Positions 50,790 through 62,247 of a stretch of DNA of 64,000 bases are shown in pieces. Each line of letters starts with the position of its first letter. Position 1 is the first letter of the stretch. The notes under the pieces were generated by a model that ran no database searches, was not told where the DNA came from, and saw only the letters and a list, made by a program, of their open reading frames with translations. The stretch lies in assembly GCA_949825045.1 (NCBI GenBank), contig OX463818.1:32566906-32630905 (forward strand), read 5' to 3'. This DNA is from Argyresthia goedartella (taxonomy: Eukaryota > Arthropoda > Insecta > Lepidoptera > Argyresthiidae). A program made the translations under genes and the position numbers.

Positions 50790-51314
50790 CCACCTACATT
50801 AGAAAACTTGGCTAAGATAATACGAACTGTAACGTTGAAAGTATTTTTAAAAGGAAATCAAATTACTTTCCTTTTAGAAATACCACTGGTTGAAAGGAAT
50901 ACTTATATCTATTATAAACTCCTGCCCCTGCCTGTGTTATCCCAAAACCGCACAGTCATTATAATTCCCAAATACCCCTATATCCTAGCGAAAGGAAGAA
51001 ATTTCATAATATTCGCCTTATGCCTCAGAGATGATATGTCCCAGTACCAACAGGATCACTGCATAACAGAGCTAATGACGTATGCAGAGAATGTGACGTC
51101 ATGCACTCAAATACCCGTTTCGATTGGAGCACTGAAACTTGACCTCATAAAGAATAATAGATGGATACTCTACAGTGGAGATACTACTTTACTTACCAGA
51201 ACCTGCACCAACGAGATATTCCGCCAAAAGATTCAAGGAACTTACATAATTACCCTTAATGATCCATGTGAAGTTAAGATCGGAAATATCTCTTTAAAAA
51301 TGCATACAATATAA
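50790..51314 (+). pseudogene. env: Errantivirus/baculovirus-F-type env fragment, ectodomain part
   Basis: An open frame without N-terminus reads LKVFLKGNQITFLLEIPLV and YKLLPLPV, followed by IIIPKYPYILAKG and several cysteines. The pattern matches the membrane-distal part of F-like envelope proteins of insect errantiviruses (related to baculovirus F), as I know the family. The signal peptide, furin site and fusion peptide region are absent. The frame ends at 51314 and the following segment is shifted, so it is an old broken copy. Confidence 0.65.
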
Positions 51315-51476
51315 TTTCAGAACAGCATTATGGATAAAATGCCAATTGTCGACTACCTATAGTACATCCTCTAGCTGAAACAGCATCAATACCGGAACCT
51401 GTGATTCTGGAAGATATTGACCTAACCAACATCAAGTTTTTAACATATTCCCTGAAGAAAATTCCTAGTTATAACA

Positions 51477-51677
51477 GTGAAAAGCATTAGTGTTTGGACG
51501 ATCGGACTCTACATTATAATTTGTTTAGCTCTATGTATCCTTACTTTTTATTATACTTATAACCATTTAAAGGTATATTTTCGAAGTTCTGCTTCTACGA
51601 CAGAGAACTTCGAACTTAAGGAGGAAGGAGTTAAGTCTCACGGCTCTTCACATACCGATGACGCCATATTTGGCTGA
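51477..51677 (+). pseudogene. env: Env membrane anchor and tail, shifted frame
   Basis: About 20 hydrophobic residues (IGLYIIICLALCILTFYYTY) are followed by a charged cytoplasmic tail, in the place where an F-type envelope protein has its transmembrane segment. Stops and a frame change lie between this and 50790-51314. No polypurine tract or LTR was found after it. Confidence 0.5.
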
Positions 51678-51679
51678 GC

Positions 51680-52223
51680 TGCCTAAACTGTTACCAACCT
51701 TCGCCAGCATGAATTTGCGAGAATGAACTAAAAGTATCGCTATCTTGCTCATTTTGATAGACCGGTGTCTCATTCATTGGCCTTCCGACCGCCATACCAG
51801 AAAGAAGCGTAAGTGAACATGGTAAGCTAAATCCTTTTTAATCACCTTTTATTTGCCAAGTGCTGTAATGAAGTTGTGTTATTTTGAATATTTATTGTTT
51901 ACGCTATTATTTATAATGAATGATGCCATTATCAAGTATTTTTCAAGGTGGTAAACTACTGGAACATACCTTGTACTGGGTTCCTATTGTTGACCAACAG
52001 GTTTGCGACTGGATGTCAATGGATTTTCCTTTTTTTTATTTTTTTCATTGCAATGGTTTTGTTTGAGCATTTAGGGCTTTCAGCCTATGTTTTAAATAGT
52101 TTTAAGCAGTATGCTTCAGTAATTGACCACTGGTTTGCTATTGGTAAACAAAAGTAAAAATAGTGTTCCTGTGTATGACCAGATTAAGGTTTTAACTAAG
52201 ATTCTCGTTGTTTTATATTAAAA
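51680..52223. other. Stretch without recognised gene
   Basis: A 69-codon frame at 51948-52157 has a hydrophobic segment (IFLFFIFFIAMVLF) but resembles nothing I know. It could be a chance frame in a T-rich stretch. Confidence 0.3.
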
Positions 52224-53438
52224 ATGCCACCGAAAAATATATTTTTAAAATACTCAGAAGAAGATTTACTAAAATGCATAGACGAAATAAGTAAAGGCGC
52301 TAAAATAAGACCGACATGTCGTAAATATAATATACCTCAGCCGACTGTCATCAACAAATTGAAAATGAGACATCCAGTATAGCGGAAAATGGGTCCACCA
52401 ACTATTTTGACCCCAAAAGAAGAGCTGTTATTGACCAAGTGGATTAATGCAAATGAAAAAAAGGGAATCCCCATCACAAAAGAACGGTTATTGGAAACTG
52501 TTATCTGAATAATACAAGATGACGGACGAAAGAATCCTTTTAAGGATGGGATTCCTGGGCGAAAATGGTTTGATAGCTTCCTAAAACGGCATCCAGATGT
52601 AGCACAGCGACACGCTGAATCAATAAACTCAGCACGAAGCAGGGTTACGGAACAAAGCCTGAGAAAATGGCACTCTGAATTAAGGGAATACTTAATAACT
52701 AAACATGCCGAAGACATACTTGACGACCCTGAAAGAATAATAAATGCTGATGAATCTGGTTTCAGTGTTTGTCCTTCTTCTGGGTTGGTGCTGGGTCCCA
52801 AGGGAATGCCCAATCTATACGAAATTCAAGACAAGGAAAAAGAAAGCATTACTGTCTTAGGAACTTTTTCAGCATCCGGAATAGTCTTTCCCGGTCTTAT
52901 CCTCTACCCCTACGAAAGGATACCTTTTGAAATAGCGCGGAATATACCAAAAGACTGGGCCACTGGAAAGTCACCAAAAGGATGGATGATATCCAGAGTT
53001 GTTTATGGCTACATTGCCAATACATTACTACCGGCATTACGGATAAAGGATGTGAAATTTTCTGTTCTGTTTCTAATCGACGGTCACAAGTCGCATATAA
53101 TTTACGAAGTCAGTCAACTTTGTAAGGAAAATCAAATAATTTTGTATGCCATTCAGGGAATCGAGATTCTCAGCAGTTCTACAATTCTAAGAGAACAACT
53201 TACACCAAGTCCAATTTCTCCAAATTTATTAGAGTTGACATCTTTTATTGACTTTGGACTAGGACCATCAAATCAACTGCCAGAAGAAAAGGAAGCAACT
53301 GAACCCGCAACCACGAACACTCTTGAAACACACCACCACCACACACCAACACCACCATACCACCACAAACTAAAGATACTCCACCCGCAACCACGATTAC
53401 TCTTAAAACACTGTCAAATCTGCTACGCTTTTAACTAA
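52224..53438 (+). pseudogene. pogo/Tigger-like transposase with two nonsense codons
   Basis: ATG 52224 opens MPPKNIFLKYSEEDLLKCID, a psq-type helix-turn-helix with YNIPQPTVINKLK. The CENP-B-like HTH follows (GIPGRKWFDSFLKRHPD). The DDE core then has INADESGF (first Asp) and FLIDGHKSHI (second Asp). TAG at 52380 and TGA at 52506 interrupt the frame, which is otherwise continuous. After YAIQ the expected third catalytic block is missing and the reading jumps to a His/Pro-rich C-terminus. It is inactive. Confidence 0.85.
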
Positions 53439-54238
53439 TTTCCTTTCTTGATACGGCACGCACGAAGCTATATAACGCTCTATCTCCTTATCGGCTTTCG
53501 GCATGAAATATTTCGACCGAAACCTCTTCAACGTCTTTGCGCGACCCAAATGACCTCCTGTCCACGCCTCATCATGTAATTCGTTCATTACATTTTGAAA
53601 CAAAGACCTAGGCAATACTAATACCTCTTGTATCGTAATACTAATAATTTCTTGAATCGCTAACGCCCATCGCGCTAACCTACCAGACATATCTTTTTTC
53701 GACTGTAACCAACATAACGCGCTATGGTCTGTAACAACCTGAAAATACAATCCCAAAGATAATGCCTATAGTGCCTCAACGCCCATACTGACCCCAGACA
53801 CTCTTTCTCCGTCGTACTATATTTTTTCTCCGCATCCGTTAACTTCCTAGACGCATAGGCAACCGGACTCATTTTTTCAACGCCCTGCATCAATACTGCA
53901 CCTAACGCCTCGTTAGACGCATCCACATAAACTCTCGTAGTAACCGACTTATCCCCCGAATAATAGGAAAGTATTGGCGCACTACACATAACCTTCGTAA
54001 TATAATCGAACGAATTCTGCAATTCTTCATTCCATTGAAACTTTACCCCCTTTTTCAATAATTTAGTGAGAGGTAACGATATTCTCGCAAAATTCGATAC
54101 AAATTTTCTATAATAAGAAAATAAACCTAATAATTGTTTCACATCCTTCGTAGATGTGGGAGTTGGAACCTGTTGCATAGCCTTCAGCTTTTTCTCACTA
54201 GGTTTTACTCCTTCATTCGATATTAGATAACCTAGCAT
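53403..54238 (-). pseudogene. Gypsy RNase H and integrase N-terminal remnant
   Basis: Connection and RNase H motifs read QLLGLFSYYRKFVSNFARI, RVYVDASNEALGAVLMQGV and KKYSTTEKECLGSVWALRHY. After a frameshift near 53756 the reading [20 protein letters not shown] continues. It then jumps directly to the integrase zinc region ([20 protein letters not shown]), so the RNase H-integrase link is deleted. Confidence 0.83.
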
Positions 54239-54259
54239 CTCAATCTCGCAAAAACCGAA

Positions 54260-55194
54260 TTAACTTTTGGATGGCTTGAAGGTCAAGTTCGCTTCTCTAA
54301 ACCGCCCAAAAACTTTCTGCAACGTATCGGTAAACTCCTCGAACGTTCTACCATACACAATTACATTGTCTACGTAAACCATAACCCCTTGAAATCTTAA
54401 ATCCGCCAAAACTTTATCCATAATCCGTTGGAAAACTGCTTGACTCGTTGCCAAACCGAACGGAACAACATTGAATTCATAAAGACCCGTGGTCGTGACG
54501 AAAGCCGTTTTATGCCTACCTTCCGTAATAACCGTCTGCCAATAACCTGAATTGAGATCTAACTCCGCAAAATACTTGGCCCCGGCCAAACTATCGACAA
54601 TGACTTCTATCCGCGGAATAGGATATATAACTAACCCTACATTTTTTTAAAATTTAATTTCCGATAATCTACACAAAACCTCTATGAATTATCGGGCTTT
54701 TTAATTAACACAACGGGCGCAGCATAAGAACTAGTGGATTCCCTAATAACACCTAGTTTCAACATCTCCGCGACCTGTTCCTCAATAATTTCTCGTTGCA
54801 CCGGCGAAACGCGATACGGGTGACAATGAACCGGCTCTTCATCATAAGTCTTAATATCGACCGACACTATCTCCGAACTACCTAACTGGTCAGTTGCAAA
54901 CGCAAATCTATCCGCATTCCTATCTAACAACGCCAATAATACCTGTTTATCATTCCTACATAAATCCTCATTTACGATAAACCGTTTATCTTCTACCCCA
55001 AACGCAAATTCGCATGAATCTGATAACCCCGAGAAATAAACGTAATCGCCCTTTCTTAACTCCTGAAAGTCGATAAAATCTATCACGTCACGATCCTCGA
55101 TAACCGTGGTTTCCCCGAAGTTCACTTGTTTCCTTCTAGAACCGTCTAGAAAGTCCGACCCTATATTTTGTTTTGAAAGAATCCCTACGCGCAT
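54260..55194 (-). pseudogene. Gypsy reverse transcriptase, catalytic site YVDN
   Basis: The first frame (55194-54682) contains the RT entry (AEMLKLGVIRESTSSYAAPV, VLIKKPDNS). The second (54589-54260) reads YFAELDLNSGYWQTVI, FGLATSQAVFQRIMDKVL and GVMVYVDNVIVYGRT. The catalytic tetrad is YVDN at residues 72-75 of this frame instead of YVDD, a change expected to abolish polymerisation. A stretch between the frames is shifted. Confidence 0.83.
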
Positions 55195-55200
55195 GGCATT

Positions 55201-55575
55201 TCATTTTACCGGTGTCGTGTTTTGTTTCGTATGGAAATTATTGAAAAACGGTATTTTTCCCTGGAAAAAAAACATACACGAATGAACAAAATCAATATTC
55301 ATACCGTTCTTTATTAAAAAATCCACCCCTAAAATAATGCTACAATTTAAATCAGTTATTACTAAAAATTCCTGTGAAAAGTTGAAATGGTCCAAACTAA
55401 AATCTATAACACATTTCCCCACAATTTGCAATAAACTTCCATTTACCGCCTTAACCCGTCTCTTCTCTTCTTGCATACATCTCGCACCCACTTGATCTGC
55501 AACGGCTGGGCTGATGCATGAAGCCGTAGCGCCTGTATCTAAAAGAGCTACCACGTTTACATTAGAAGAATTCAA
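55201..55575 (-). pseudogene. Gypsy aspartic protease domain
   Basis: The retropepsin signature VALLDTGATASCISPAVA is followed by IILGVDFLIKNGMNIDF. Catalytic DTG is intact. The frame is open but separated from gag and RT by stops and shifts. Confidence 0.83.
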
Positions 55576-55701
55576 TAAAACTAATGGTCTGACCTGCGAT
55601 CCGCCTCGACTGCGACGATCTTCCCAATTGGTCGTTTCGCCTCCGTGCTACGCTGCTGAGCTCGTCTGAGGCCCTCATTCCACAGGTCAGCCTGGTCACC
55701 G

Positions 55702-56450
55702 CTATCGGCCTCTAGCGACGACGCGTTCTAAAATCCGCTTGCCTAGGACGCAAATTATAATTATTAGTACTAGGTCTAATATGTGGTTCCTGACCACTTG
55801 ACGTCGGCGAAACATTCGGCGTTCGTCGTGGGTTTTGAGTAGGGCTTTGATTAAATTGTGTGTGAAACGGCCTGTCTCCCCCCCCTCTATTGCTATGGGC
55901 CAAATTCGGTCCAAAAGTTGCCGGGTTCCTAAACACATTTACATTATCATCACTTCCCGGACTTAATTTCTCCATCTGTATCAGTACTGCCCTTAGCGCC
56001 TTCTTATCTACAAAATGGCTCAACATTCATTTATTTCTAAGATGGTTTTGTAATCCTCTTAAAAATTGCGTTATAAAAATGTCATCTTTGGTAACTCTAG
56101 CCTTCCTCGCTAGGTCCCCTAAGTAATGGAAGTAGTCCAACAAACTTCTTTTCTCTTGCTTGGCATTGTAGAACTTCTCTGCAAAGTCTGTGCTTCCAAA
56201 TTCCTCATTAAATTTATCCACCACCTCTTCAAATGTCTGGGCACTGCCCCTAATTTCCCTAAATAAAAATAAGGCTCCACCTTTTGAAATACGAAGGAAA
56301 TAATAATTTTAATTCCTCCGACGATATAAATTTCTTCCTCGATGCAGCATCTCTGAAGTCTTCTAAAAAGTCTTCAAAGGACTCCTCAGGACTCCCCGAA
56401 AAACAAGTTGACAAATCCTCCATCATGAAATAATCTCATAAAATTTTTCA
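55702..56450 (-). pseudogene. Gypsy gag remnant
   Basis: The minus strand reads VDKFNEEFGSTDFAEKFYNA, LLDYFHYLGDLARKARVTKD and FITQFLRGLQNHLRNK (capsid-like), a stop at 56027, then a Pro/Asn/Arg-rich stretch ending RPRQADFRTRRR. A degraded N-terminal part extends to about 56450. No zinc knuckle was recognised. Confidence 0.6.
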
Positions 56451-56716
56451 CAAAATGTCCGCTGCGATAAAAATCTTCCCACAATATTTTTCTATTCAAT
56501 TCTTCACTCGCTTGGCAGGTCGAGGAAATTCCTAACTTAAAAACTTAAGTACAGAAATATACTTCCTTTCGATGTAGTTTCGATCCTTCCTCGATTCTTC
56601 AAGGTCTGGATCGACGATCACTATCCTCTTCTATTACGTCACTTCTTATGACGTCACTTCTTATTCCTTATGAAGCGGTCTTCTTATATCTCCAGTTCGT
56701 TCGGCGCCTCCGCCAA

Positions 56717-56996
56717 TGTAGTGTCTTGAGCACTACCTATCACGGCCTATACTTGAACTTGCTAGCCCTATAGATTAGGTAGACAATTATAAAGACTTTG
56801 GTAACACTAGACTTGTATTTATTGATCGAATATGGTTACAATTTGTATAAAAGGGATCAAACTGGCTCGATAGTCAGTAAGCTAATCCTAACTATATAAT
56901 TTAGATCGGTCGCTGGCCGAAGCCTAAGGTGAAGTGATTGACATTGACTTTTCACATCCAAGCCTCTTTCTTTTTAAAATTACAAATTACGTAACA
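56717..56996 (-). repeat. 5' LTR of the degenerate gypsy element
   Basis: On the minus strand it starts TGTTACGTAATTTGTAA and ends GACACTACA, about 280 bases. It is followed by TTGGCGGAGGCGCCGAACG (down to 56698), a plausible primer binding site. The boundary is inferred from TG...CA and the adjacent primer site, since there is no second LTR to compare. Confidence 0.65.
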
Positions 56997-58417
56997 GTGT
57001 CAAAGTGAACACTCACTCTAAAGAGGCCCGTATACAATATTATCGCATAGACAAATATCCAATCTAACTATATACCTTACAGTACCTTACAGTACCTACC
57101 TTATGATAGGTTTAAGTGCAAATTGTTTTTTCTATCGTTTAATTTTGAGCAAAATAACTGTTGTTTAATTATAGAAGTGGGTTAAAAATCACTGAACATT
57201 GTGTTTTATTTTCAACTAGCTGGCAGGTAGGCAGGCTGGCATACATGCTAGGATTTGCTACCTTTTTTTTGATGATTTTTAAGTGGTCAACTATTGGTGC
57301 AAAAGTGTTTATTTACTAGAGCGCACCGGTCAAACTTAGGCACATTCCCGTTTTTTGATTTATGCTTTAAATCTATAAAAAACTAAAATATTTAGATTCA
57401 CATTATTTATCTATCAAACAGCGTTAATAAACAATAAATATCTTTGCATAATTATTTTAACGTTATAACTACAAAATAAAATTTCAGAGCAATCCCAAAA
57501 CAAAATTTGTCCTTAACTGGTTTGGGACTGGTGCGCCCACCCGATATATTTAAAATTATTTCGATAAAGCCAATAAAGTTCTTTCAAGTTAAATTTAGCA
57601 ATATTGAAAAAACAAATCGGAATCTATTTTAATGATTTTATTTATATCATGTATCATAAAAACTTCATTCAAACTTTGCCCCAAAAATAAATTTCTAATA
57701 ATGTCTCCTTTTCGCATCTGTTTCAAAAACTTGAGGCACATTAGCTACACCTGTTCCGATCACTGATAAGATGAAAGAAGAAGTAATATTAAATTTTTGT
57801 GATATTGTATTGGTCTCACCAAAGACAGATTAACTATAAATGATTACTAAAGGCTGATTAATGTTTAATGAAAACAATGAATAATGATGACTGTTAGAAT
57901 TTTATTTTGTTCCATTCCATAGCATAAGTGTAAGTAAGAGTAAGTGAGATTAAAGTAATAAAGAGTTCCTTAATTAATAATGTGTTTATATTGAGTGATG
58001 TTTTCTAGCACAAAGTAAATCATGCCAATCGTTTGCAGGCTTCAATAAAGCTAAAAATGAGCTTTTAAGCCAATGCAAACTATTGGCATCATTGACTTTT
58101 TCCTTTTCGCCAGGATTGAAACCTGGCCAAAAACCCAAAACGATATCTTTTTATTTACGAAAAATAGCAATTATACCAAACACTCTTTATCTTGTTTCGA
58201 TTGCTGTTGTTAGGCTTCGTTATTTTTGCTATTGAGATCTTATGTACTCCTCTAACTGATATAGTCAGCTTATTATTAGTGCAATAAACGATGTAACATA
58301 ATATTCGTTTATTGCACTAATAAATAAATTATACATAGCTGACAGGGTGAAACAGAAAGGTGTATAGTAGTAGTGTGTAGTATATTTTAGGGGGTTATCA
58401 GGGACATCATTCTGAGG
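56997..58417. other. AT-rich stretch without recognised gene
   Basis: No coding region recognised. A 20-base direct-inverse pair AGTGCAATAAACGATG / TTTATTGCACTAATAAA near 58277-58325 suggests a small hairpin or MITE end. Confidence 0.35.
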
Positions 58418-58575
58418 CCACACGCACCCACACACGCACACGTATGCTCACACGCACAGGCACCCTCCCACGCATGTTTACACGCACCCGCACCGGCAAA
58501 CTGCACACTCATACGCACACGCATCCGCATGCTCACACGCATACGCACCGGCACCCGCACACGCCCACGCACCGG
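58418..58575. repeat. Degenerate CACACGCACR minisatellite
   Basis: Repeated units of the type CACACGCAC, CGCACCGGCACC and ATGCTCACACGCA, about 158 bases, strongly strand-asymmetric (C and A on plus). The open frames here, with Ala/Cys/Gly repeats, are by-products. Confidence 0.8.
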
Positions 58576-58775
58576 CACACTCCATATCATGAAATAAATA
58601 ACAAGTGAACCAGGGTAATACACTAGTATTAAAATCGCCCAAAAACAAGAAAAAAATCTTAACGGACAATGGTACATATCTTACCACTTTCACGTGTTTT
58701 TTCAAATTTTAACCGGACAATGGTATTATATGTACCACCATTAAAAACACTTCCCCCCTTTTTTTCTAAAAAGTA

Positions 58776-59210
58776 ATGATGCAAACTGAATCCCCGACCC
58801 CAAAATACCCCGGAATAGCCATCGGTTTTGTTCTACTTCTCGAAATAGTTCGCATTTGGATAAGGGTTAAAAGGGCACGGACAGACGTTGGCCGTGAGAG
58901 TCTCAACAACTATTTTGACCACTTGCAAAAAGAGGTAGAAGGCGTACCGCGTACGCGTAACAAATTTAACTATGATTAATCTAATCAGGCTGATGATCCT
59001 GGTAAGAAGCGCGCTATCTACAGAAGAGGAGTGGAATACCCTGAACGCGTCATCAATCACTCCAAAATTTGCACTACTATAATGATATGTGGCAATGCTG
59101 AAAGGGTTCTTCTGCCTCCGTATATAATATATAAAAGCACGCACTTGTACGATACCTGGAAAGAACGACGTATTGTTGGAGAGCCCTGCTGTGCTGAACC
59201 ATGCTGCAGT
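58776..59210 (+). pseudogene. DDE_1 (pogo-superfamily) transposase, first piece
   Basis: The reading TDVGRESLNNYFDHLQKEVE is followed by the catalytic block NKFNYD, a stop, then ADDPGKKRAIYRRGVEYPER, ICGNAERVLLPPYIIYKSTH and LYDTWKERR. This corresponds to the family pattern NYDETNLTDDPGKK...YPER...CG.A...LPPYVVYK. One in-frame stop sits next to the first catalytic aspartate. The gene is cut at about 59210 by the LINE and resumes beyond 63700. Confidence 0.8.
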
Positions 59211-59340
59211 ATAGTACTCAATACTCAATAGTTTATTTGCATTCCATAATGGTACATTTGGTCTTAATAATTATAATAAATTGTCTCACATTATGGACCC
59301 TTACGGGCACAGCAACACAGGGAGGGAGAAGGCAGCTAAT

Positions 59341-62247
59341 TTATTTTTGTAGGCTATCACTTAAATAATCTAATAACGTATAGTAGCTTTTATTTATTAA
59401 CATTAGTTTTAGTTTTTTAAAGAAAATGCTATCTTTTGGTTCATTTGTCAATGATTTCGGTAGTTTATTATAAACTTTTATTGCCATAATATATGGACTG
59501 GAAGAGTGTAGTTTTAACCTTGAATATGGTAAATGAAGTCTGTTCTTATGTCTCAAATTTTTTTGATTCATTTGCTCACGGCGATTGAAAAAATGATTGT
59601 ATTTCCGGACGAATTTACATAGTTCCAAAATATAAATTGAAGGGAGGGTAAGGAGTTTATGTTTTTGAAAAAAGGGTCGACAACTATCTGTTTGCTTTAA
59701 GTTAAATATGATTCGGATTAGCTTTTTTTGCATTGTAAATAGTCGAGGTGCATCGACGCTGTTTCCCCATAGTGTAACACCATAACTTAGCCATGCATAC
59801 GCATAAGCGTAATACATGGCTAGAGCAGAGGAAAAGTCAGTGGATTCTTTTATTTCTCTTAGAGCGTAACAGAAGCGTGATAATTTCATGTGAATTTTTT
59901 GAATATGATTTTTCCAGTTAACATGGGTATCTATATCTATGCCTAATAGATTAAATTCATTTACGGTTTGTATTGACATATTATTGTAAGTAAGGTTTAT
60001 GGCAAGAGGTTTCTTTTGGTGGGGGTAAAAGGCCATTATTTTAGTTTTTGAGTAATTGATTTGAAGGTTGTGATCTAGCATCCAGTCAGTTACTATATTT
60101 AAGATGGAGGTGAGTTTCGCAGTTAGGTTAAAATCACTATCGCATGTGGTAAGTAGAGAGATATCGTCTGCAAATAATACACAATTCTGGTTTATAACTT
60201 TTGGCAGGTCATTTATATAAATGAGAAATAAAAGGCATCCAATAACGCTACCCTGTGGAATTGAAAAGTTTATAGCTTTTTTGTTTGATCGGATAGATTC
60301 TATAAATTTAGTTTCTTCATTATAATGTTCGATTTCTACATATTGTTGCCTGTTTTTCAAGTATGCTTGAAACCATTGATGTGCTTTTCCACGTATACCT
60401 ATTCCATATAGTTTATTTAGTAATATATTGTATTGGACTGTATCATAGGCTTTCGTCATATCAAGCAATATTCCAACAGCATATTTTTTGTTATCTAATG
60501 TATTAATAATTTCCTGTATATATTTTTGTACTGCTAAAGTAGTTGAACGATTTTTCCTAAAACCATTTTGGCACTCATCAAACAGATTAAATTTTTCGCA
60601 GAATGAATAAACGCGATCACACATACATTTTTCAAATATTTTTGAAATTGCAGGTAGTAAAGCTATTGGTCGATAGTTATTAGGATCCATTTTTTCGTCT
60701 TTTTTATGTACGGGTTTTAATATTGAAATTTTTAGCAAGTCTGGAAAGTCACCTTCTTCAAATGTTTGATTTATTAGTGTAGTTATTGGTAAGATAAGTT
60801 CGTCAGCACATTCTTTAATAAGTGTTGGTGGTAATTCGTCTATTCCGAATGAACGTTTATTTTTCATATTTTTAATAATTTTGTGTATTTCTTTATAAGT
60901 TACTGGACTTAGGTAAAAAGAATTTTCTGTAGGAATTAGGCAAGGGCGGCCTTCAGGCAGTTTACCATTCGCGAGTCGAATTTTTTCTTCACCTATAGAT
61001 GCAAAATGGTTATTAAATGAATTTACAATTTCCTTCGGCTCAGTGACTAGATTATTATCAATTCGTAGCTTAATGTTCTCTTTATCTTTTTTTATTTTTT
61101 TATTAGTACGTTCATTAATGATACTCCACATTGTTTTTACTTTATTTTCTGACATGTTTAGCTTTCTTACATAATTTAGTTTTTTTGATGTTATGATTGT
61201 TCGCTTTAATAATTTTTCATACGCTTTATAATGGTTATTAAGCAATGTGTTATTAGATTTATTAATTAGTATTTTTAGCAAACGTTTATGTTTACATGAC
61301 GCCCTAATACCAACCGTTAACCAGTGTTTTTTAAACTTAGTTCTTAGTTTAACTCTATTTTTTGGTATACATCGATTTAAGATTATCGTCACCTTTTCTA
61401 TGAAGTTCTTATAATTTTGTTGAATATTGTTGTTAGGTTTTATGCATTCTATCCAATTTATTTCTTTTAACTGTTTTTTAAATTTAGTGACATTTTCGGC
61501 GTTCATAAGGCGTTTTTCGGTAAACCATTGTGTTACATGTTTTACATTAGAAATTTTTAAATTTATAATAGCTCCTTTGTGATCACTAAAACCAAAATCC
61601 ATAACATCAGTGTGGCTAATACTATTTTGGAAATTTGTAAATATTAAATCTATACATTTTGTTAAACGTGTTGGTTTTCTTACATGTTGAGCAAAATTAT
61701 ATTCCAACATGACATTTAGTAAGTCATTAGATTGTGTATCGTTTACTAGTACATTTATATTAAAGTCGCCACCTAGTACTACGTTACAGTGACGATAGTT
61801 ATTATTGATATGAGTTAATAAGAGTTTGAGTTGCCTATTAAATATGTCCTTCTCTCTGCCGTTCCAGTATACGGATATTAATAAAATATTTTCATTATAT
61901 AATTCAACAGCACATAATTCTATAACATATTCAACAGAAAACTTTTCAAAGTCTTTTCTCTCTATAAACTCTGTATTTTCAGGTAATAGTATACACACAC
62001 TTCCTCCGGCGTAGTTAACTCTACAATATGAAGATGCAATCTTATAGCCTGTAATACTAATTAAATCCAATTTTGCTGGGGACAACCACGATTCAGATAT
62101 ACATATAGCATGGAATGGATTCTGATCGACGAAAGTTTCTAATATATCTTGTTTATTGTATAGACTTTGCATATTCTGAAATAGGATTTTAAAGAACTGG
62201 TCTTGTTGTTTATTTGCGAAATGTATAATTTTCGGTTTTACTTCCAT
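59341..62247 (-). CDS. ORF2: LINE ORF2: endonuclease and reverse transcriptase (968 aa)
   Basis: It starts at ATG 62247 inside the end of ORF1. The apurinic-type endonuclease is at about 20-235 (FQNMQSLYNKQDI, ICISESWLS, VVLGGDFNINVLV, FGFSDHKGAI). Reverse transcriptase is at about 470-760 with NYRPIALLPAISKIFEKCM, LLDMTKAYDTVQYNILLNKL, IPQGSVIGCLLFLIYINDLP and the catalytic FADD at about 692-695. The C-terminus reads YNKLPKSLTNEPKDSIFFKK. All catalytic motifs are present and the length is usual for CR1/Jockey ORF2. It nicks target DNA and primes cDNA synthesis there. Confidence 0.92.
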   Translation of the reverse strand: MEVKPKIIHFANKQQDQFFKILFQNMQSLYNKQDILETFVDQNPFHAICISESWLSPAKLDLISITGYKIASSYCRVNYAGGSVCILLPENTEFIERKDFEKFSVEYVIELCAVELYNENILLISVYWNGREKDIFNRQLKLLLTHINNNYRHCNVVLGGDFNINVLVNDTQSNDLLNVMLEYNFAQHVRKPTRLTKCIDLIFTNFQNSISHTDVMDFGFSDHKGAIINLKISNVKHVTQWFTEKRLMNAENVTKFKKQLKEINWIECIKPNNNIQQNYKNFIEKVTIILNRCIPKNRVKLRTKFKKHWLTVGIRASCKHKRLLKILINKSNNTLLNNHYKAYEKLLKRTIITSKKLNYVRKLNMSENKVKTMWSIINERTNKKIKKDKENIKLRIDNNLVTEPKEIVNSFNNHFASIGEEKIRLANGKLPEGRPCLIPTENSFYLSPVTYKEIHKIIKNMKNKRSFGIDELPPTLIKECADELILPITTLINQTFEEGDFPDLLKISILKPVHKKDEKMDPNNYRPIALLPAISKIFEKCMCDRVYSFCEKFNLFDECQNGFRKNRSTTLAVQKYIQEIINTLDNKKYAVGILLDMTKAYDTVQYNILLNKLYGIGIRGKAHQWFQAYLKNRQQYVEIEHYNEETKFIESIRSNKKAINFSIPQGSVIGCLLFLIYINDLPKVINQNCVLFADDISLLTTCDSDFNLTAKLTSILNIVTDWMLDHNLQINYSKTKIMAFYPHQKKPLAINLTYNNMSIQTVNEFNLLGIDIDTHVNWKNHIQKIHMKLSRFCYALREIKESTDFSSALAMYYAYAYAWLSYGVTLWGNSVDAPRLFTMQKKLIRIIFNLKQTDSCRPFFQKHKLLTLPSIYILELCKFVRKYNHFFNRREQMNQKNLRHKNRLHLPYSRLKLHSSSPYIMAIKVYNKLPKSLTNEPKDSIFFKKLKLMLINKSYYTLLDYLSDSLQK

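Larger units (their letters stand above)
53410..56996 (-). mobile_element. Degenerate Ty3/gypsy element, 3' truncated
   Basis: On the minus strand: LTR 56717-56996, primer binding site, broken gag (56224-55712), protease (55575-55201), RT (55194-54260), RNase H (54238-53675), and a scrap of integrase zinc domain to about 53410 where the pogo pseudogene adjoins. No 3' LTR and no target duplication could be found. Confidence 0.85.

Noticed and set aside
58387..58705. Cys/Ala/Gly-repeat proteins on the minus strand
   Set aside because: They are translations of the CACACGCAC minisatellite, without any domain or gene structure.
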